A stretch of DNA of 64,000 nucleotides from assembly GCF_900101335.1 (NCBI RefSeq), contig NZ_FNKA01000003.1, forward strand, positions 558,001 to 622,000, written 5' to 3'. The DNA comes from Quadrisphaera sp. DSM 44207. Its GTDB lineage: Bacteria; Actinomycetota; Actinomycetes; Actinomycetales; Quadrisphaeraceae. A program made the position numbers and the translations under genes. The notes beneath the pieces were generated by a model. The model was not told the origin of the DNA. It did not search any database and was given only the letters and a program-made list of their open reading frames with translations. Below are positions 12,219 to 20,923 of this stretch, piece after piece (the first letter of the stretch is position 1; every line of letters begins with the position of its first letter).

Positions 12219-13178
12219 TCAGCCGTCCGCGTCCCGGCCGGCGACGTGGTCGAGGAGCGCGGCCAGCGCCGGCTCGCCGCGCAGGTCCAGCGGAGCCAGC
12301 CCTCCGCGGCGCACCTGGACCAGCAGCTCGCTGGCCGTCTGCGCCGCGATGACGCCGGCGTCGGCCAGGTCCCAGCGGACGCCGTCGAGGGCGGCGCGGG
12401 TCCAGCGCCCGGCCAGCAGGCACTCCAGGCGGGGCCGCCCGTACGCGTCGGGGCCCGCCTCGCGCACGACGACGACCCGGACGGCGGCCAGGGCGGGGAC
12501 GGTGGCGAGCGCCCGCCGCGCCGTGCGCAGGGCCTGCCCCGTGACGGCGGTGGCGTGCACGCCGGCGCGCCAGCGCGCCGGGGCCGCGCGCAGGGACGCC
12601 CTCCCCGCCGCGGTGCGGCCGGGCACCCGGTCCGGCACGACCGACTCCGGCGGCGCCAGCAGCACGGTGGTGACCTCCTCGCCGTCCACGCCGACCGGCG
12701 CGGCGGCCTCGCCGGCCCGCGCGTAGGCCTCGACCAGGGCGGCCACGACGGCGTCGGGGTCGGACAGGGGCGGCGCCGCCGAGGGCGGCACCGGCACGAC
12801 CTCGCTGCGGTGGGCGCTGGTGAGGGCCTCCAGCTCCGCCGCGAGGAGCTCGGCCTCTCGGGCCTTCTCCGCCTCCGCGGCGGCCGCCCGCCCCGCCGCG
12901 GGAGCCGGGGCGCGCCGCCCGCCGCCGCGCCGGCGCCCGGCACGGGTGGTCGGCGCGGGAGCCAGGGGGCCGGACGAGACCGTGAGCGGGCCGAAGAGGG
13001 TGGGCACCGTGGTGGACGCGGTGACCCCACCCGCGCCGGCCCCACCCGCGCCGACCCGCACGCGGGTGCTCGCCGCTGCGGCGCCGACGCGCACGCCGCT
13101 CGGCGTCACCCGCACGCGCACGCCGCTCGGGGTCACCCGCACGCGCACGCCCGGCGCGATCCTCACCGAGAACCCCAC
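12219..13178 (-). CDS. DUF4236-domain protein
   Basis: A 319-residue protein of unknown function. The N-terminus [19 protein letters not shown] matches the DUF4236 signature (MGF-R...IAPGVR...SGV-V-V). The GVRVRVTPS unit is tandemly duplicated here by a 27-bp DNA repeat. A charged, Ala/Glu-rich helical stretch (around residues 90-120) and a mixed alpha/beta C-terminal half follow ([48 protein letters not shown]). The start GTG 13178 has AGGAGG upstream, and that site overlaps the MBL stop. The C-terminal half is not recognised. It sits between the MBL hydrolase and the exporter genes. Confidence 0.65.
   Translation of the reverse strand: MGFSVRIAPGVRVRVTPSGVRVRVTPSGVRVGAAAASTRVRVGAGGAGAGGVTASTTVPTLFGPLTVSSGPLAPAPTTRAGRRRGGGRRAPAPAAGRAAAAEAEKAREAELLAAELEALTSAHRSEVVPVPPSAAPPLSDPDAVVAALVEAYARAGEAAAPVGVDGEEVTTVLLAPPESVVPDRVPGRTAAGRASLRAAPARWRAGVHATAVTGQALRTARRALATVPALAAVRVVVVREAGPDAYGRPRLECLLAGRWTRAALDGVRWDLADAGVIAAQTASELLVQVRRGGLAPLDLRGEPALAALLDHVAGRDADG
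13087..13140 (-). repeat. 27-bp tandem duplication inside the DUF4236 gene
   Basis: Copies 13087-13113 and 13114-13140 differ at one base; a third partial copy follows. Each encodes nine residues (GVRVRVTPS), so the frame is kept. Confidence 0.85.
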
Positions 13179-13187
13179 GGGCCCTCC

Positions 13188-14015
13188 TCAGGCGGGCCCG
13201 CGCAGGGGCAGCTCCACCGCTCCGCCGCGCTCGACGGCGCGCACGCGGTCCGCGAGGCCGCGCTCCTGCGCCGCGGTGAGGAAGTCCTGCAGCGGGGAGC
13301 GGAAGACGGTGTAGTCGCCGTGGTGCACCGGCACGGCGATCCCGGGCCGCACCCGCTGCACCAGCTCGGCGCCCATCGCGCCGTCCATCGTGACGACCAG
13401 GCCGCCGGGCAGGGTGGTGCCGCCCAGGTGCAGCACGCCGACGTCGATGTCGGGGTAGCGGCGGGGGATCTCGTCGAGCCCCTCGAACAGCAGCGTGTCC
13501 CCGGTCTGGTACAGGCGCAGCAGCAGCCGCCCGCCCTCGGAGAACTCGAGCATGGTGCCCATCACGGGGGGCAGCAGGGCCTGCGCGGGGCCGGGGGCGT
13601 GCCGGCCCGGCAGCGCCGTGACGCTCAGGTCGACCCCGTCGCGGCTCAGGTGGGCCGCCTCCCAGATGCGCAGCCCCACGGCGCGGCGGAAGCCGCGCGG
13701 GCGCAGCCGCCGCGCCGCGTGCCGGGTGGTGATCACCGGCACGTCGCGGTCCAGGGAGCGGGTGGCCACGCGGTCCCAGTGGTCGCCGTGGAAGTGGGAC
13801 AGGACCACGGCGTCCAGCGGCGGCAGGTCGCCGACCTGCAGCGCGGGGTCGTGCAGCCGCTTCGACAGCAGGCCCCAGCCCAGGTGCACCCGCTGCCCGG
13901 CGTGCAGGAAGTTCGGGTCGGTCAGGAGCGTGAAGCCGCACGCGCGCACGAGCGTCGTCGCGGTGCCGATCCACAGCAGGGAGGCGGGCCCGGCGGCCCC
14001 GTCGGTTCGCGCCAT
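13188..14015 (-). CDS. MBL-fold metallo-hydrolase
   Basis: A 275-residue soluble hydrolase of the UlaG/NAPE-PLD-like metallo-beta-lactamase group. It shows [22 protein letters not shown] at the N-terminus, the metal motif [10 protein letters not shown] (HxHxDH), [11 protein letters not shown], and [13 protein letters not shown]...[16 protein letters not shown] late His (VPVHHGDY) is present. The substrate is unknown. ATG 14015 is the start; the frame is open further upstream, but into gatC antisense. It is divergent from gatC with 43 bp between them, and its stop overlaps the ribosome site of the DUF4236 gene, suggesting an operon. Confidence 0.82.
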   Translation of the reverse strand: MARTDGAAGPASLLWIGTATTLVRACGFTLLTDPNFLHAGQRVHLGWGLLSKRLHDPALQVGDLPPLDAVVLSHFHGDHWDRVATRSLDRDVPVITTRHAARRLRPRGFRRAVGLRIWEAAHLSRDGVDLSVTALPGRHAPGPAQALLPPVMGTMLEFSEGGRLLLRLYQTGDTLLFEGLDEIPRRYPDIDVGVLHLGGTTLPGGLVVTMDGAMGAELVQRVRPGIAVPVHHGDYTVFRSPLQDFLTAAQERGLADRVRAVERGGAVELPLRGPA

Positions 14016-14044
14016 GCCCGCCCCTACCCCCCGCGCGCGCCGCC

Positions 14045-14050
14045 TAGACT
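14045..14050 (+). promoter_or_regulatory. leaderless -10 of the gat operon (TAGACT)
   Basis: TAGACT ends 8 nt before ATG 14059, with no ribosome site between them. It would drive gatC, gatA, the inserted cassette and gatB. Confidence 0.6.
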
Positions 14051-14058
14051 GCCGGGCC

Positions 14059-14358
14059 ATGCCCGACATCACCCGCGACGAGGTCGCCCGCCTCGCCCGG
14101 CTGGCGCGGATCGACCTGTCCGGGGACGAGCTGGACCGCCTCGCCGGCCAGCTGGACCAGATCGTGCACGCGGTCGCGAGGGTCTCCGGCGCCGTGGGCG
14201 ACGACGTCCCGGCCACCTCCCACCCGATCCCGCTGCGCAACGTGACCCGGCCCGACGTCGTCTCCGGCGTGCTGAGCGCCGAGGAGGCGCTGGCCGGCGC
14301 GCCCGAGGCCGAGGACGGCCGCTTCCGCGTGCCGCGCATCCTCGACGACGAGAGCTGA
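14059..14358 (+). CDS. gatC: Asp/Glu-tRNA amidotransferase subunit C
   Basis: A 99-residue small subunit that clamps GatA to GatB. Typical features are [32 protein letters not shown] at the N-terminus and the C-terminal [11 protein letters not shown]. The start ATG 14059 is supported by TAGACT upstream; the frame is open earlier but only as antisense of the MBL gene. It is the first gene of the gat operon and is followed 11 bp later by gatA. GatCAB is needed because this lineage charges tRNA-Gln through Glu-tRNA-Gln. Confidence 0.93.
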   Translation: MPDITRDEVARLARLARIDLSGDELDRLAGQLDQIVHAVARVSGAVGDDVPATSHPIPLRNVTRPDVVSGVLSAEEALAGAPEAEDGRFRVPRILDDES

Positions 14359-14369
14359 GAGGAGCAGCA

Positions 14370-15908
14370 GTGGACGAGCTCCTGCGCTGGGACGCCGCGG
14401 CGATGGCCGCGGCGGTCGCCGGCGGCGAGGTCAGCTCCGAGGAGGTCACCAGGGCCCACCTGGAGCGCATCGCCGAGGTCGACGGGCCCGCCGACACCGG
14501 CGTGCACGCCTTCCTGCACGTGGCGGCCGAGCAGGCGGTCGAGCAGGCGCGCGCCGTCGACGCCGCCCGCGCCGCCGGCGAGCCGCTCGGCCCGCTGGCC
14601 GGGGTGCCGATCGGCGTCAAGGATGTCATGGTCACGAAGGGCCTGCCGACCACGGCGGGCTCGCGGATCCTGGCCGGCTGGGTGCCCCCCTACGACGCCA
14701 CGGTCGTGCGCCGGCTGCGCGAGGCGGGGCTGGTGACCCTGGGCAAGACGAACATGGACGAGTTCGCCATGGGCTCCTCCACCGAGCACTCCGCGTTCGG
14801 GCCCACGCGCAACCCCTGGGACGCCACGCGCATCCCCGGCGGCTCCGGCGGCGGCTCCTCCGCGGCGCTGGCCGCCTTCGAGGCGCCCCTGACCACCGGC
14901 ACCGACACCGGCGGCTCGATCCGCCAGCCGGCCGCCGTCACCGGCACGGTCGGCGTCAAGCCCACCTACGGCGGGGTCTCCCGCTACGGCCTGATCGCGC
15001 TGGCGAGCAGCCTCGACCAGGCCGGCCCGTGCGCGCGCACCGTGCTCGACACCGCCCTGCTGCACGAGGTGATGGGCGGGCACGACCCGCTGGACTCCAC
15101 CTCGATCGACGCCCCCGTGCCGCCCGTGGTCGCCGCCGCCCGCGAGGGCGCCCGCGGGGACCTGCGCGGGGTGCGCGTCGGCGTGGTGCGCGAGCTGGAC
15201 GGCGAGGGCTACCAGGCCGGGGTGCGCACGCGCTTCGCCGAGGCCCTCGCGCACCTGCAGGCCGCCGGCGCCGACGTCGTCGAGGTCTCCTGCCCCGACG
15301 TCGAGCACGCCCTGGCCGCGTACTACCTGATCCTGCCCAGCGAGGCCAGCAGCAACCTGGCCCGCTTCGACGGCATGCGCTACGGCCTGCGCGTCGTGCC
15401 CGACGGCGAGGGCGTCACGGCCGAGCAGGTGATGTCCGCGACCCGCGCCGCGGGCTTCGGCGACGAGGTCAAGCGGCGCGTGATCCTCGGCACCTACGCG
15501 CTGTCCGCCGGGTACTACGACGCCTACTACGGCAGCGCGCAGAAGGTGCGCACCCTCGTCCAGCGCGACTTCGCCGCCGCCTTCGAGCAGGTCGACGTCC
15601 TGGTCTCCCCGACGGCGCCGACCACGGCGTTCCCGCTGGGGGAGAAGCTGGACGACCCGCTGGCGATGTACCTCAACGACGTCGCCACCATCCCGGCGAA
15701 CCTCGCCGGCATCCCCGGCATGTCCGTGCCGGTCGGCCTGGCCCCGGAGGACGGCCTGCCCGTCGGCCTGCAGGTGCTCGCGCCCGCCGGGGCCGACGAG
15801 CGGCTCTACCGCGTCGGCGCGGCGCTGGAGGCCCGCCTCGTCGCGCAGTGGGGCGGTCCGCTGCTCGACCGCGTCCCCCAGTGGCGCCTCGCCGTGACAA
15901 TGGCCTGA
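14370..15908 (+). CDS. gatA: Asp/Glu-tRNA amidotransferase subunit A
   Basis: A 512-residue amidase-signature subunit that frees ammonia from glutamine and feeds it to GatB. The Ser-cisSer-Lys triad is visible: Lys in [14 protein letters not shown], the Ser pair in [18 protein letters not shown] and [12 protein letters not shown]. The start GTG 14370 has GGAG about 9 nt upstream. Length is normal, so the subunit looks intact. The last codons (ACA ATG) are the first place where the composition drops. The foreign ATPase gene begins 9 bp after the stop, in the same direction. Confidence 0.95.
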   Translation: MDELLRWDAAAMAAAVAGGEVSSEEVTRAHLERIAEVDGPADTGVHAFLHVAAEQAVEQARAVDAARAAGEPLGPLAGVPIGVKDVMVTKGLPTTAGSRILAGWVPPYDATVVRRLREAGLVTLGKTNMDEFAMGSSTEHSAFGPTRNPWDATRIPGGSGGGSSAALAAFEAPLTTGTDTGGSIRQPAAVTGTVGVKPTYGGVSRYGLIALASSLDQAGPCARTVLDTALLHEVMGGHDPLDSTSIDAPVPPVVAAAREGARGDLRGVRVGVVRELDGEGYQAGVRTRFAEALAHLQAAGADVVEVSCPDVEHALAAYYLILPSEASSNLARFDGMRYGLRVVPDGEGVTAEQVMSATRAAGFGDEVKRRVILGTYALSAGYYDAYYGSAQKVRTLVQRDFAAAFEQVDVLVSPTAPTTAFPLGEKLDDPLAMYLNDVATIPANLAGIPGMSVPVGLAPEDGLPVGLQVLAPAGADERLYRVGAALEARLVAQWGGPLLDRVPQWRLAVTMA

Positions 15909-15917
15909 GGGACTCTG

Positions 15918-17318
15918 GTGATTACACGTCTCGAGATTGACGGCTTCAAGTCGTTTGCGGACTTCTCGGTAGATCTCCCTCCCTTCGTGGCTATTGTCGG
16001 GCCGAACGCCAGCGGCAAGTCGAACATCTTCGATGCCATGGCCTTTTTGGAGCGCGTCGTTAGTTCTCCGGTGGCCGAGGCGCTCGCACGGGGCAGGGGG
16101 GAGCCGGTGGAGCAGTTCCGGCTTCGGGGCGATGGCTCGCGTGTCCGGGCGATGCGCTTCTCGGTGGACCTATTAGTCGAAAAGCGCGTGGACGATGACT
16201 TCGGCACCTCGGCGGAAGTCACCCACACTCGGCTCCGGTATCGAATCGACATCGAGCAAAGATTAGATGAGCGTGGCGTGGAACGCCCGTTCATCGCTGA
16301 GGAGAGCATCCGGCCCATCCCCAAGGGTGAGGACGTCGCTATGCAGGGCGTTACCCGTTCATTCGCAGACGAACACCTCCTCTACCGTGCCAGTCAGTGG
16401 AAGATTCTTGAGACGGAGACGAGGGAGGACGGCAGGCGCGTCTTCAGCCTCAAGGGAGCCCGGCCTGGCGGCGGTCCGGGGCGAAACCGCGAGATCCCCG
16501 CGCAGCAAGCCGTCTCCTCTGTACTGACCAGTGTGACGACCGCTATTGAGTTTCCCTTTCTGTATGCCGTAAGACGCGAGATTCTCAGTTGGCGCTTCCT
16601 GCAGCTTGAGCCGTCCGCCTTGCGTCAGCCGTCCGTGGCGGGTGCCCCCGTCGACCATCTCGACACCAGCGGGCGCAACCTTGCCTGGGTGCTGGAGACG
16701 GTCCGTCAAGCGCAGGAGGCGGCCGGTGGAGCCGGTCTCGACACGTTGGCCGCCGACCTCGCCCGAGTGATCACCGGCTTTCGCTCCATCGCGGTCAGGC
16801 CCAATGAAGCGCGCGGTCAGTGGGAGCTGGAGCTCCACAGCCGCGAGGAAGGTGCATTCAGCGCACGGGTCGCCTCAGACGGGACACTGCGGCTACTTGC
16901 GCTACTCACGGCGCTGTATGAGCCGGACCGTCCAGGTGTCCTCTGTTTAGAAGAGCCGGAGAACGGCATCAACCCGCGCCGCCTCACCGCGATGCTGGCG
17001 GTACTGCGGCAGTTGGTCACCGACCCCCACGAGGCAGAAGGTGGCTCGGGAGGACTAGTCCAGCTCATCGTCTCGAGCCACTCACCGCTGCTGCCGTTGA
17101 GGATGGAACCGGACGAGCTGCTCGTGGTTGACACAGTGAGCCTCGTGGAGGACGGGGTTGGTGCGAGCAGGATCACCCGTGCTCGCCGCATCGTCCGTAA
17201 CAGGGAGCAGATGGAGTTGGGCGACGGCGCAGACTGGTCCCCGCTGCCTCCGCACCAGCGAGAGAGGCTCTCGGGTATTACACCGGAGGATGGCGAGCGG
17301 ATCGTCGACGCCGGATGA
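15918..17318 (+). CDS. AAA family ATPase of a putative two-gene defence cassette
   Basis: A 466-residue SMC/RecF-like AAA_21/AAA_15-type ATPase. It starts MITRLEIDGFKSFADFSV and has Walker A GPNASGKSN (residues 28-36), a signature-like segment ASDGTLRLLALL, Walker B VLCLEEPENGINP (around 342-354) and the switch motif SSHSP with His 388. No transmembrane part was seen. Base composition is clearly lower in GC than the neighbours. It carries three TTA leucine codons (16173, 16263, 16947) and AGA. It overlaps the next gene by ATGA. Such ATPases pair with TOPRIM-type effectors in AbiL/PARIS-like anti-phage systems; that role is inferred here. Confidence 0.8.
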   Translation: MITRLEIDGFKSFADFSVDLPPFVAIVGPNASGKSNIFDAMAFLERVVSSPVAEALARGRGEPVEQFRLRGDGSRVRAMRFSVDLLVEKRVDDDFGTSAEVTHTRLRYRIDIEQRLDERGVERPFIAEESIRPIPKGEDVAMQGVTRSFADEHLLYRASQWKILETETREDGRRVFSLKGARPGGGPGRNREIPAQQAVSSVLTSVTTAIEFPFLYAVRREILSWRFLQLEPSALRQPSVAGAPVDHLDTSGRNLAWVLETVRQAQEAAGGAGLDTLAADLARVITGFRSIAVRPNEARGQWELELHSREEGAFSARVASDGTLRLLALLTALYEPDRPGVLCLEEPENGINPRRLTAMLAVLRQLVTDPHEAEGGSGGLVQLIVSSHSPLLPLRMEPDELLVVDTVSLVEDGVGASRITRARRIVRNREQMELGDGADWSPLPPHQRERLSGITPEDGERIVDAG

Positions 17319-17971
17319 GGACAGGTGTGATGGTCGTCTACGGCGAGGGCCCGTCCGACCCGGACTTCTTCCCTCCAGTCCTGAGCCGAAGCCTCGAGGC
17401 GCTCCTGTTCGATCATGTTCAAGCGTCGTCATCGATGGACCTACGAGTCAATCTGGTGCCTAACGGGCAAGAGCCGCGGGGAGCGCGCATTGCCGCCGCT
17501 GTGCAGAAGGACCACCCCGATGCTGTCATCGTCGCCTTGCATTTTGACGCCACTGCTAACCCGAATCGGCAGCGTCGCCAGGTCTTCGACCCGGTCGAGG
17601 CAGAGTGGCCGGCAGGCCCTGGTACACCGGTCCTCGTGCCGCTCGCTCCCCGCCGGGAGATGGAGGCGTGGGCGCTTGCCGACCTCGATACTTTGCGGGG
17701 GGTAGTCGGTGTGCGACTCGATACCTCGACGGTCTTCGAGGGTCACCTTCTCGGCTCGGCTGAACAACTGAGCGAGCCGAAGCGCACTCTTGCAGAGTTG
17801 GTGGCCCAAGCCGTCCGACCCCGCAGACGCGCTCCTCGAGCAGCGGACTATTTGCCGTACATCGCAGAGAACTTGCCGCTGAGTTCCTTGCGGCGCCTAC
17901 CCTCTTTCCAAGCCTTCGAGGAGTCGCTCGTGCACGCACTGACTGAGCTGGGGTGGACTAGCTATGCATGA
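17315..17971 (+). CDS. DUF4276/TOPRIM-like partner of the ATPase
   Basis: A 218-residue protein coupled to the ATPase by ATGA overlap. It opens [17 protein letters not shown] (Glu 11 as the TOPRIM Glu), continues [12 protein letters not shown] (residues 71-82) where TOPRIM proteins normally have DxD, and then [10 protein letters not shown] (115-123), the EAW-LAD block typical of DUF4276 proteins. The first Asp of DxD appears to be His 76, so metal binding may be altered. Composition is also foreign. Its end overlaps the gatB start (ATGCATGA). It is probably the effector of a defence pair; the assignment is by motif only. Confidence 0.6.
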   Translation: MRTGVMVVYGEGPSDPDFFPPVLSRSLEALLFDHVQASSSMDLRVNLVPNGQEPRGARIAAAVQKDHPDAVIVALHFDATANPNRQRRQVFDPVEAEWPAGPGTPVLVPLAPRREMEAWALADLDTLRGVVGVRLDTSTVFEGHLLGSAEQLSEPKRTLAELVAQAVRPRRRAPRAADYLPYIAENLPLSSLRRLPSFQAFEESLVHALTELGWTSYA

Positions 17972-19517
17972 GGGCGCCACGACTGATGCTCGCCGGCATG
18001 GCTTAGTCCCTTACAAGGATGCCGTGGCCCGCTACGACCCCGTCGTCGGCCTCGAGGTGCACGTGGAGCTGTCCACGGTGACCAAGATGTTCAGCGGCGC
18101 CCCCACCGCCTTCGGCGCCGCGCCGAACACCCAGGTGGACCCGGTCAGCCTCGGCCTGCCCGGCGCGCTGCCGGTGCTCAACGAGAAGGCGCTGGAGTCC
18201 GCCGTCCGGATCGGGCTGGCGCTGAACTGCACGATCGCCGCGCGGTGCCGGTTCGCGCGCAAGAACTACTTCTACCCGGACATGCCGAAGAACTTCCAGA
18301 CCAGCCAGTACGACGAGCCGATCGCCTTCGACGGCTGGCTGGACGTCGAGGTGCCGGCCTGCGAGGACGGCAGCCGGCCCGCGTTCGTCCACCGCGTGGA
18401 GGTCGAGCGGGCGCACATGGAGGAGGACACCGGCAAGTCGCTGCACGTCGGCGGCTCCACCGGGCGCATCCACGGCGCCGAGCACTCCCTCGTGGACTAC
18501 AACCGCGCCGGCATCCCGCTCGTCGAGATCGTCACCCGCCCGATCACCGGCGCCGGGGACCGCGCCCCGGAGGTGGCGCGCGCGTACGTGGCGACGCTGC
18601 GCGACCTGCTGCGGGCCCTGGACGTCTCCGACGTGAAGATGGAGCAGGGGTCGCTGCGCTGCGACGTCAACCTCTCCCTGCGCCCCTCCCCGCACGCCCC
18701 GCTGGGCACCCGCACCGAGACGAAGAACGTCAACTCCCTGCGCTCGGTGGAGCGCGCGGTGCGCCACGAGGTCTCCCGCCAGGCGGCGCTGCTGGACGCC
18801 GGCGCGCGGGTGGTGCAGGAGACGCGCCACTGGCACGAGGACACCGGCCTGACCACCTCCGGGCGGGAGAAGTCCGACGCGGAGGACTACCGCTACTTCC
18901 CCGAGCCGGACCTCGTGCTGGTCGCGCCCGACCCGGCGTGGGTGGAGCGGCTGCGCGCCGCGCTGCCCGAGCCGCCCGCGGCGCGCCGGCGCCGGCTGCA
19001 GGAGGCGTGGGGCCTGAGCGACCTGGACCTGCGCGACGTGCTCAACGCCGGCGCGCTGGACCTCGTGGAGGCCACCACGGCCGCCGGCGCCTCCGCGGCG
19101 AGCGCCCGCAAGTGGTGGACCGGGGAGCTGGCCCGGCACGCCAAGGCCCGCGGCACCGGCCTCGCCGACCTGCCCGTCACCCCGCACCAGGTCGCCGAGC
19201 TGCAGGCCCTCGTCGACGGCGGGCGCCTGTCCGACAAGCTCGCGCGCCAGGTCCTCGAGCACGTGCTCGCCGGGCAGGGCGACCCGGCCGCCGTCGTCGA
19301 GGCGCGCGGCCTCGGCGTCGTCAGCGACGAGGGAGCGCTCGTGGCGGCCGTCGACGAGGCGCTCGCGGCGTCCCCGGACGTCGCGGAGAAGATCCGCGGC
19401 GGCAAGGTCGCCGCGGCCGGCGCCGTCGTCGGGGCCGTGATGAGGGCCACGCGCGGGCAGGCGGACGCCGCCCGGGTGCGCGAGATCGTGCTGGAGCGCG
19501 TGGGCGCCGGCGCGTGA
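17964..19517 (+). CDS. gatB: Asp/Glu-tRNA amidotransferase subunit B
   Basis: A 517-residue kinase-like subunit that activates and amidates Glu-tRNA-Gln. Family blocks are [57 protein letters not shown] and TETKNVNS, with a C-terminal YqeY-like tail domain. The first 20 or so codons (17964 to about 18023) are in lower-GC usage and include TTA at 18003-18005, like the inserted cassette. Normal host usage starts at about [16 protein letters not shown] 17964 overlaps the preceding stop, so translation is coupled to the cassette. This suggests the insertion replaced the original gatB start. Confidence 0.95.
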   Translation: MHEGATTDARRHGLVPYKDAVARYDPVVGLEVHVELSTVTKMFSGAPTAFGAAPNTQVDPVSLGLPGALPVLNEKALESAVRIGLALNCTIAARCRFARKNYFYPDMPKNFQTSQYDEPIAFDGWLDVEVPACEDGSRPAFVHRVEVERAHMEEDTGKSLHVGGSTGRIHGAEHSLVDYNRAGIPLVEIVTRPITGAGDRAPEVARAYVATLRDLLRALDVSDVKMEQGSLRCDVNLSLRPSPHAPLGTRTETKNVNSLRSVERAVRHEVSRQAALLDAGARVVQETRHWHEDTGLTTSGREKSDAEDYRYFPEPDLVLVAPDPAWVERLRAALPEPPAARRRRLQEAWGLSDLDLRDVLNAGALDLVEATTAAGASAASARKWWTGELARHAKARGTGLADLPVTPHQVAELQALVDGGRLSDKLARQVLEHVLAGQGDPAAVVEARGLGVVSDEGALVAAVDEALAASPDVAEKIRGGKVAAAGAVVGAVMRATRGQADAARVREIVLERVGAGA

Positions 19518-19533
19518 GCCGCTCGTGACGCGC

Positions 19534-19551
19534 ACCGGCCTCCCGGCCGGT
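19534..19551 (+). terminator. short hairpin after gatB
   Basis: ACCGGCC and GGCCGGT pair across TCCC, 17 bp after the gatB stop. There is no T-run, so terminator function is tentative. The rest of the 161-bp gap to the next start holds nothing else I recognise. Confidence 0.4.
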
Positions 19552-19678
19552 CCCGCTCCGTGAGGGGTCGCGTCCGCGGTGCCGCACCGGGCTGCGCCGC
19601 TGCGCGGCCGTGGCACCCTTCGTCCACCGCGTGATCTCGCAGCGCGCCGCTGCGCCGGCTTGGAAGGACGACCCCGTC

Positions 19679-20923
19679 GTGGCCCGTCGCGACCCCTTCG
19701 CCCCCGTCGTGAACGACCGCTTCGCGCGGCAGCTGCGCGCCATGGCCGACCCGGGGCCGTCCCCCGCGGCCGTGCCGGTCTCCTCCGCCTCGGCGCCGGT
19801 GACCCGGTTCTCCGACGGGGTCGAGCGCGTCAACCTGGGGTCGAACAACTACCTCGGCCTGACCACCGACCCGCAGGTGGTGGCGGGCGCGCAGGCCGCC
19901 CTGGACCGCTACGGCACGGGCGCCTGCGGCTCGCGGATGCTCAACGGCACGACGGACCTGCACCTGGCCCTCGAGGCCGAGCTCGCGGACTTCTACGGCG
20001 TCGAGGCGGCGGTGGTGACCACCAGCGGCTTCACGGCCAACCTCGCGCTGCTCTCCTCGGTGGGCCGTCCGGGGGACGCCCTCCTGGTGGACTCCCAGGC
20101 CCACGCGTCCCTGCAGATGGGTGCCGGGGCGTCCCGGGCGGCGCTCGTGCGCTGGCGCCACAACGACCTGGACGCCCTGCGCGCCGAGCTCGAGGCCGTC
20201 GACCCCGCGGCGGGGGTGGTCGTCGTCGTGGACGGCGTCTACTCCATGCACGGCGGGACCGCGCCGCTGCCGCGGATCGCCGCGCTGTGCCGGGACGCCG
20301 GCGCGCGGCTGGTCGTCGACGAGGCGCACGGCATCGGCGTGCTGGGGGAGCGCGGCCGGGGCGCCGCGGAGGCCGCGGGCGTGCTGGACTCCGTGGACGC
20401 CGTGACGGTGACGCTGAGCAAGGCGCTCGGCTCGTGCGGGGGCGCGGTGCTGACCGGTGCCGCCGTGGCCGAGGGCCTGCGGGGGGCGGCCAGGCCGTAC
20501 GTGTTCGCCACCTCGAACGTGCCGGCCTCCCTGGGCGCCTCGCTCGCCGCGCTGCGCGTGCTGCGCGCCGACCCGGAGCGCCCGCGGCGCGTCCGGGCGC
20601 TGGCGGGCCTGCTGCGGCGCGAGCTGGAGCTCGCGGGCGTGCCGACCCTGCCCGGGGAGGCCGCCGTCGTGGCCGTCCCCGGAGGCTCGACGCAGGACAC
20701 GCTGGCGGCCTGGCGCGCCGTCTTCGCGCGCGGCGTGTACGTCAACGCGGTCATCCACCCCGCCGTGCCCCGGGGCGAGGGGCTGCTGCGGCTGTCCGTG
20801 ATGGCCACCCACGACGAGCGGCTCGTCGAGCGGGCCGTGGCAGCGGTCGCGGACGGCGTGCGGGCGGCGAGGGAGCGTCGCGTCGCGGTGCTCCCCGACG
20901 AGCGGGCCCCCGCCCTGCGCTGA
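19679..20923 (+). CDS. alpha-oxoamine synthase family PLP enzyme
   Basis: A 414-residue class II aminotransferase-fold enzyme of the KBL/ALAS/serine-palmitoyltransferase/BioF family, which condenses an amino acid with an acyl-CoA. Visible are VNLGSNNYLGLTTDP, GTGACGSRMLNGTTDLHLALE, VVTTSGFTANLALL, VVDEAHGIGVLGERGRG (PLP Asp) and TLSKALGSCGG (PLP Lys). The exact substrate cannot be read from sequence. GTG 19679 has GGAAGGA upstream; GTG 19610 is a possible longer start without a ribosome site. Its stop overlaps the start of the GGDEF/EAL gene by one base (TGATG), which ties its expression to a c-di-GMP protein. Confidence 0.82.
   Translation: MARRDPFAPVVNDRFARQLRAMADPGPSPAAVPVSSASAPVTRFSDGVERVNLGSNNYLGLTTDPQVVAGAQAALDRYGTGACGSRMLNGTTDLHLALEAELADFYGVEAAVVTTSGFTANLALLSSVGRPGDALLVDSQAHASLQMGAGASRAALVRWRHNDLDALRAELEAVDPAAGVVVVVDGVYSMHGGTAPLPRIAALCRDAGARLVVDEAHGIGVLGERGRGAAEAAGVLDSVDAVTVTLSKALGSCGGAVLTGAAVAEGLRGAARPYVFATSNVPASLGASLAALRVLRADPERPRRVRALAGLLRRELELAGVPTLPGEAAVVAVPGGSTQDTLAAWRAVFARGVYVNAVIHPAVPRGEGLLRLSVMATHDERLVERAVAAVADGVRAARERRVAVLPDERAPALR

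Noticed and set aside
15918-17318. ATPase gene as a second SMC or RecF
   Set aside because: It is far too short for SMC, lacks RecF context, and has an unrelated TOPRIM-like partner and foreign composition.
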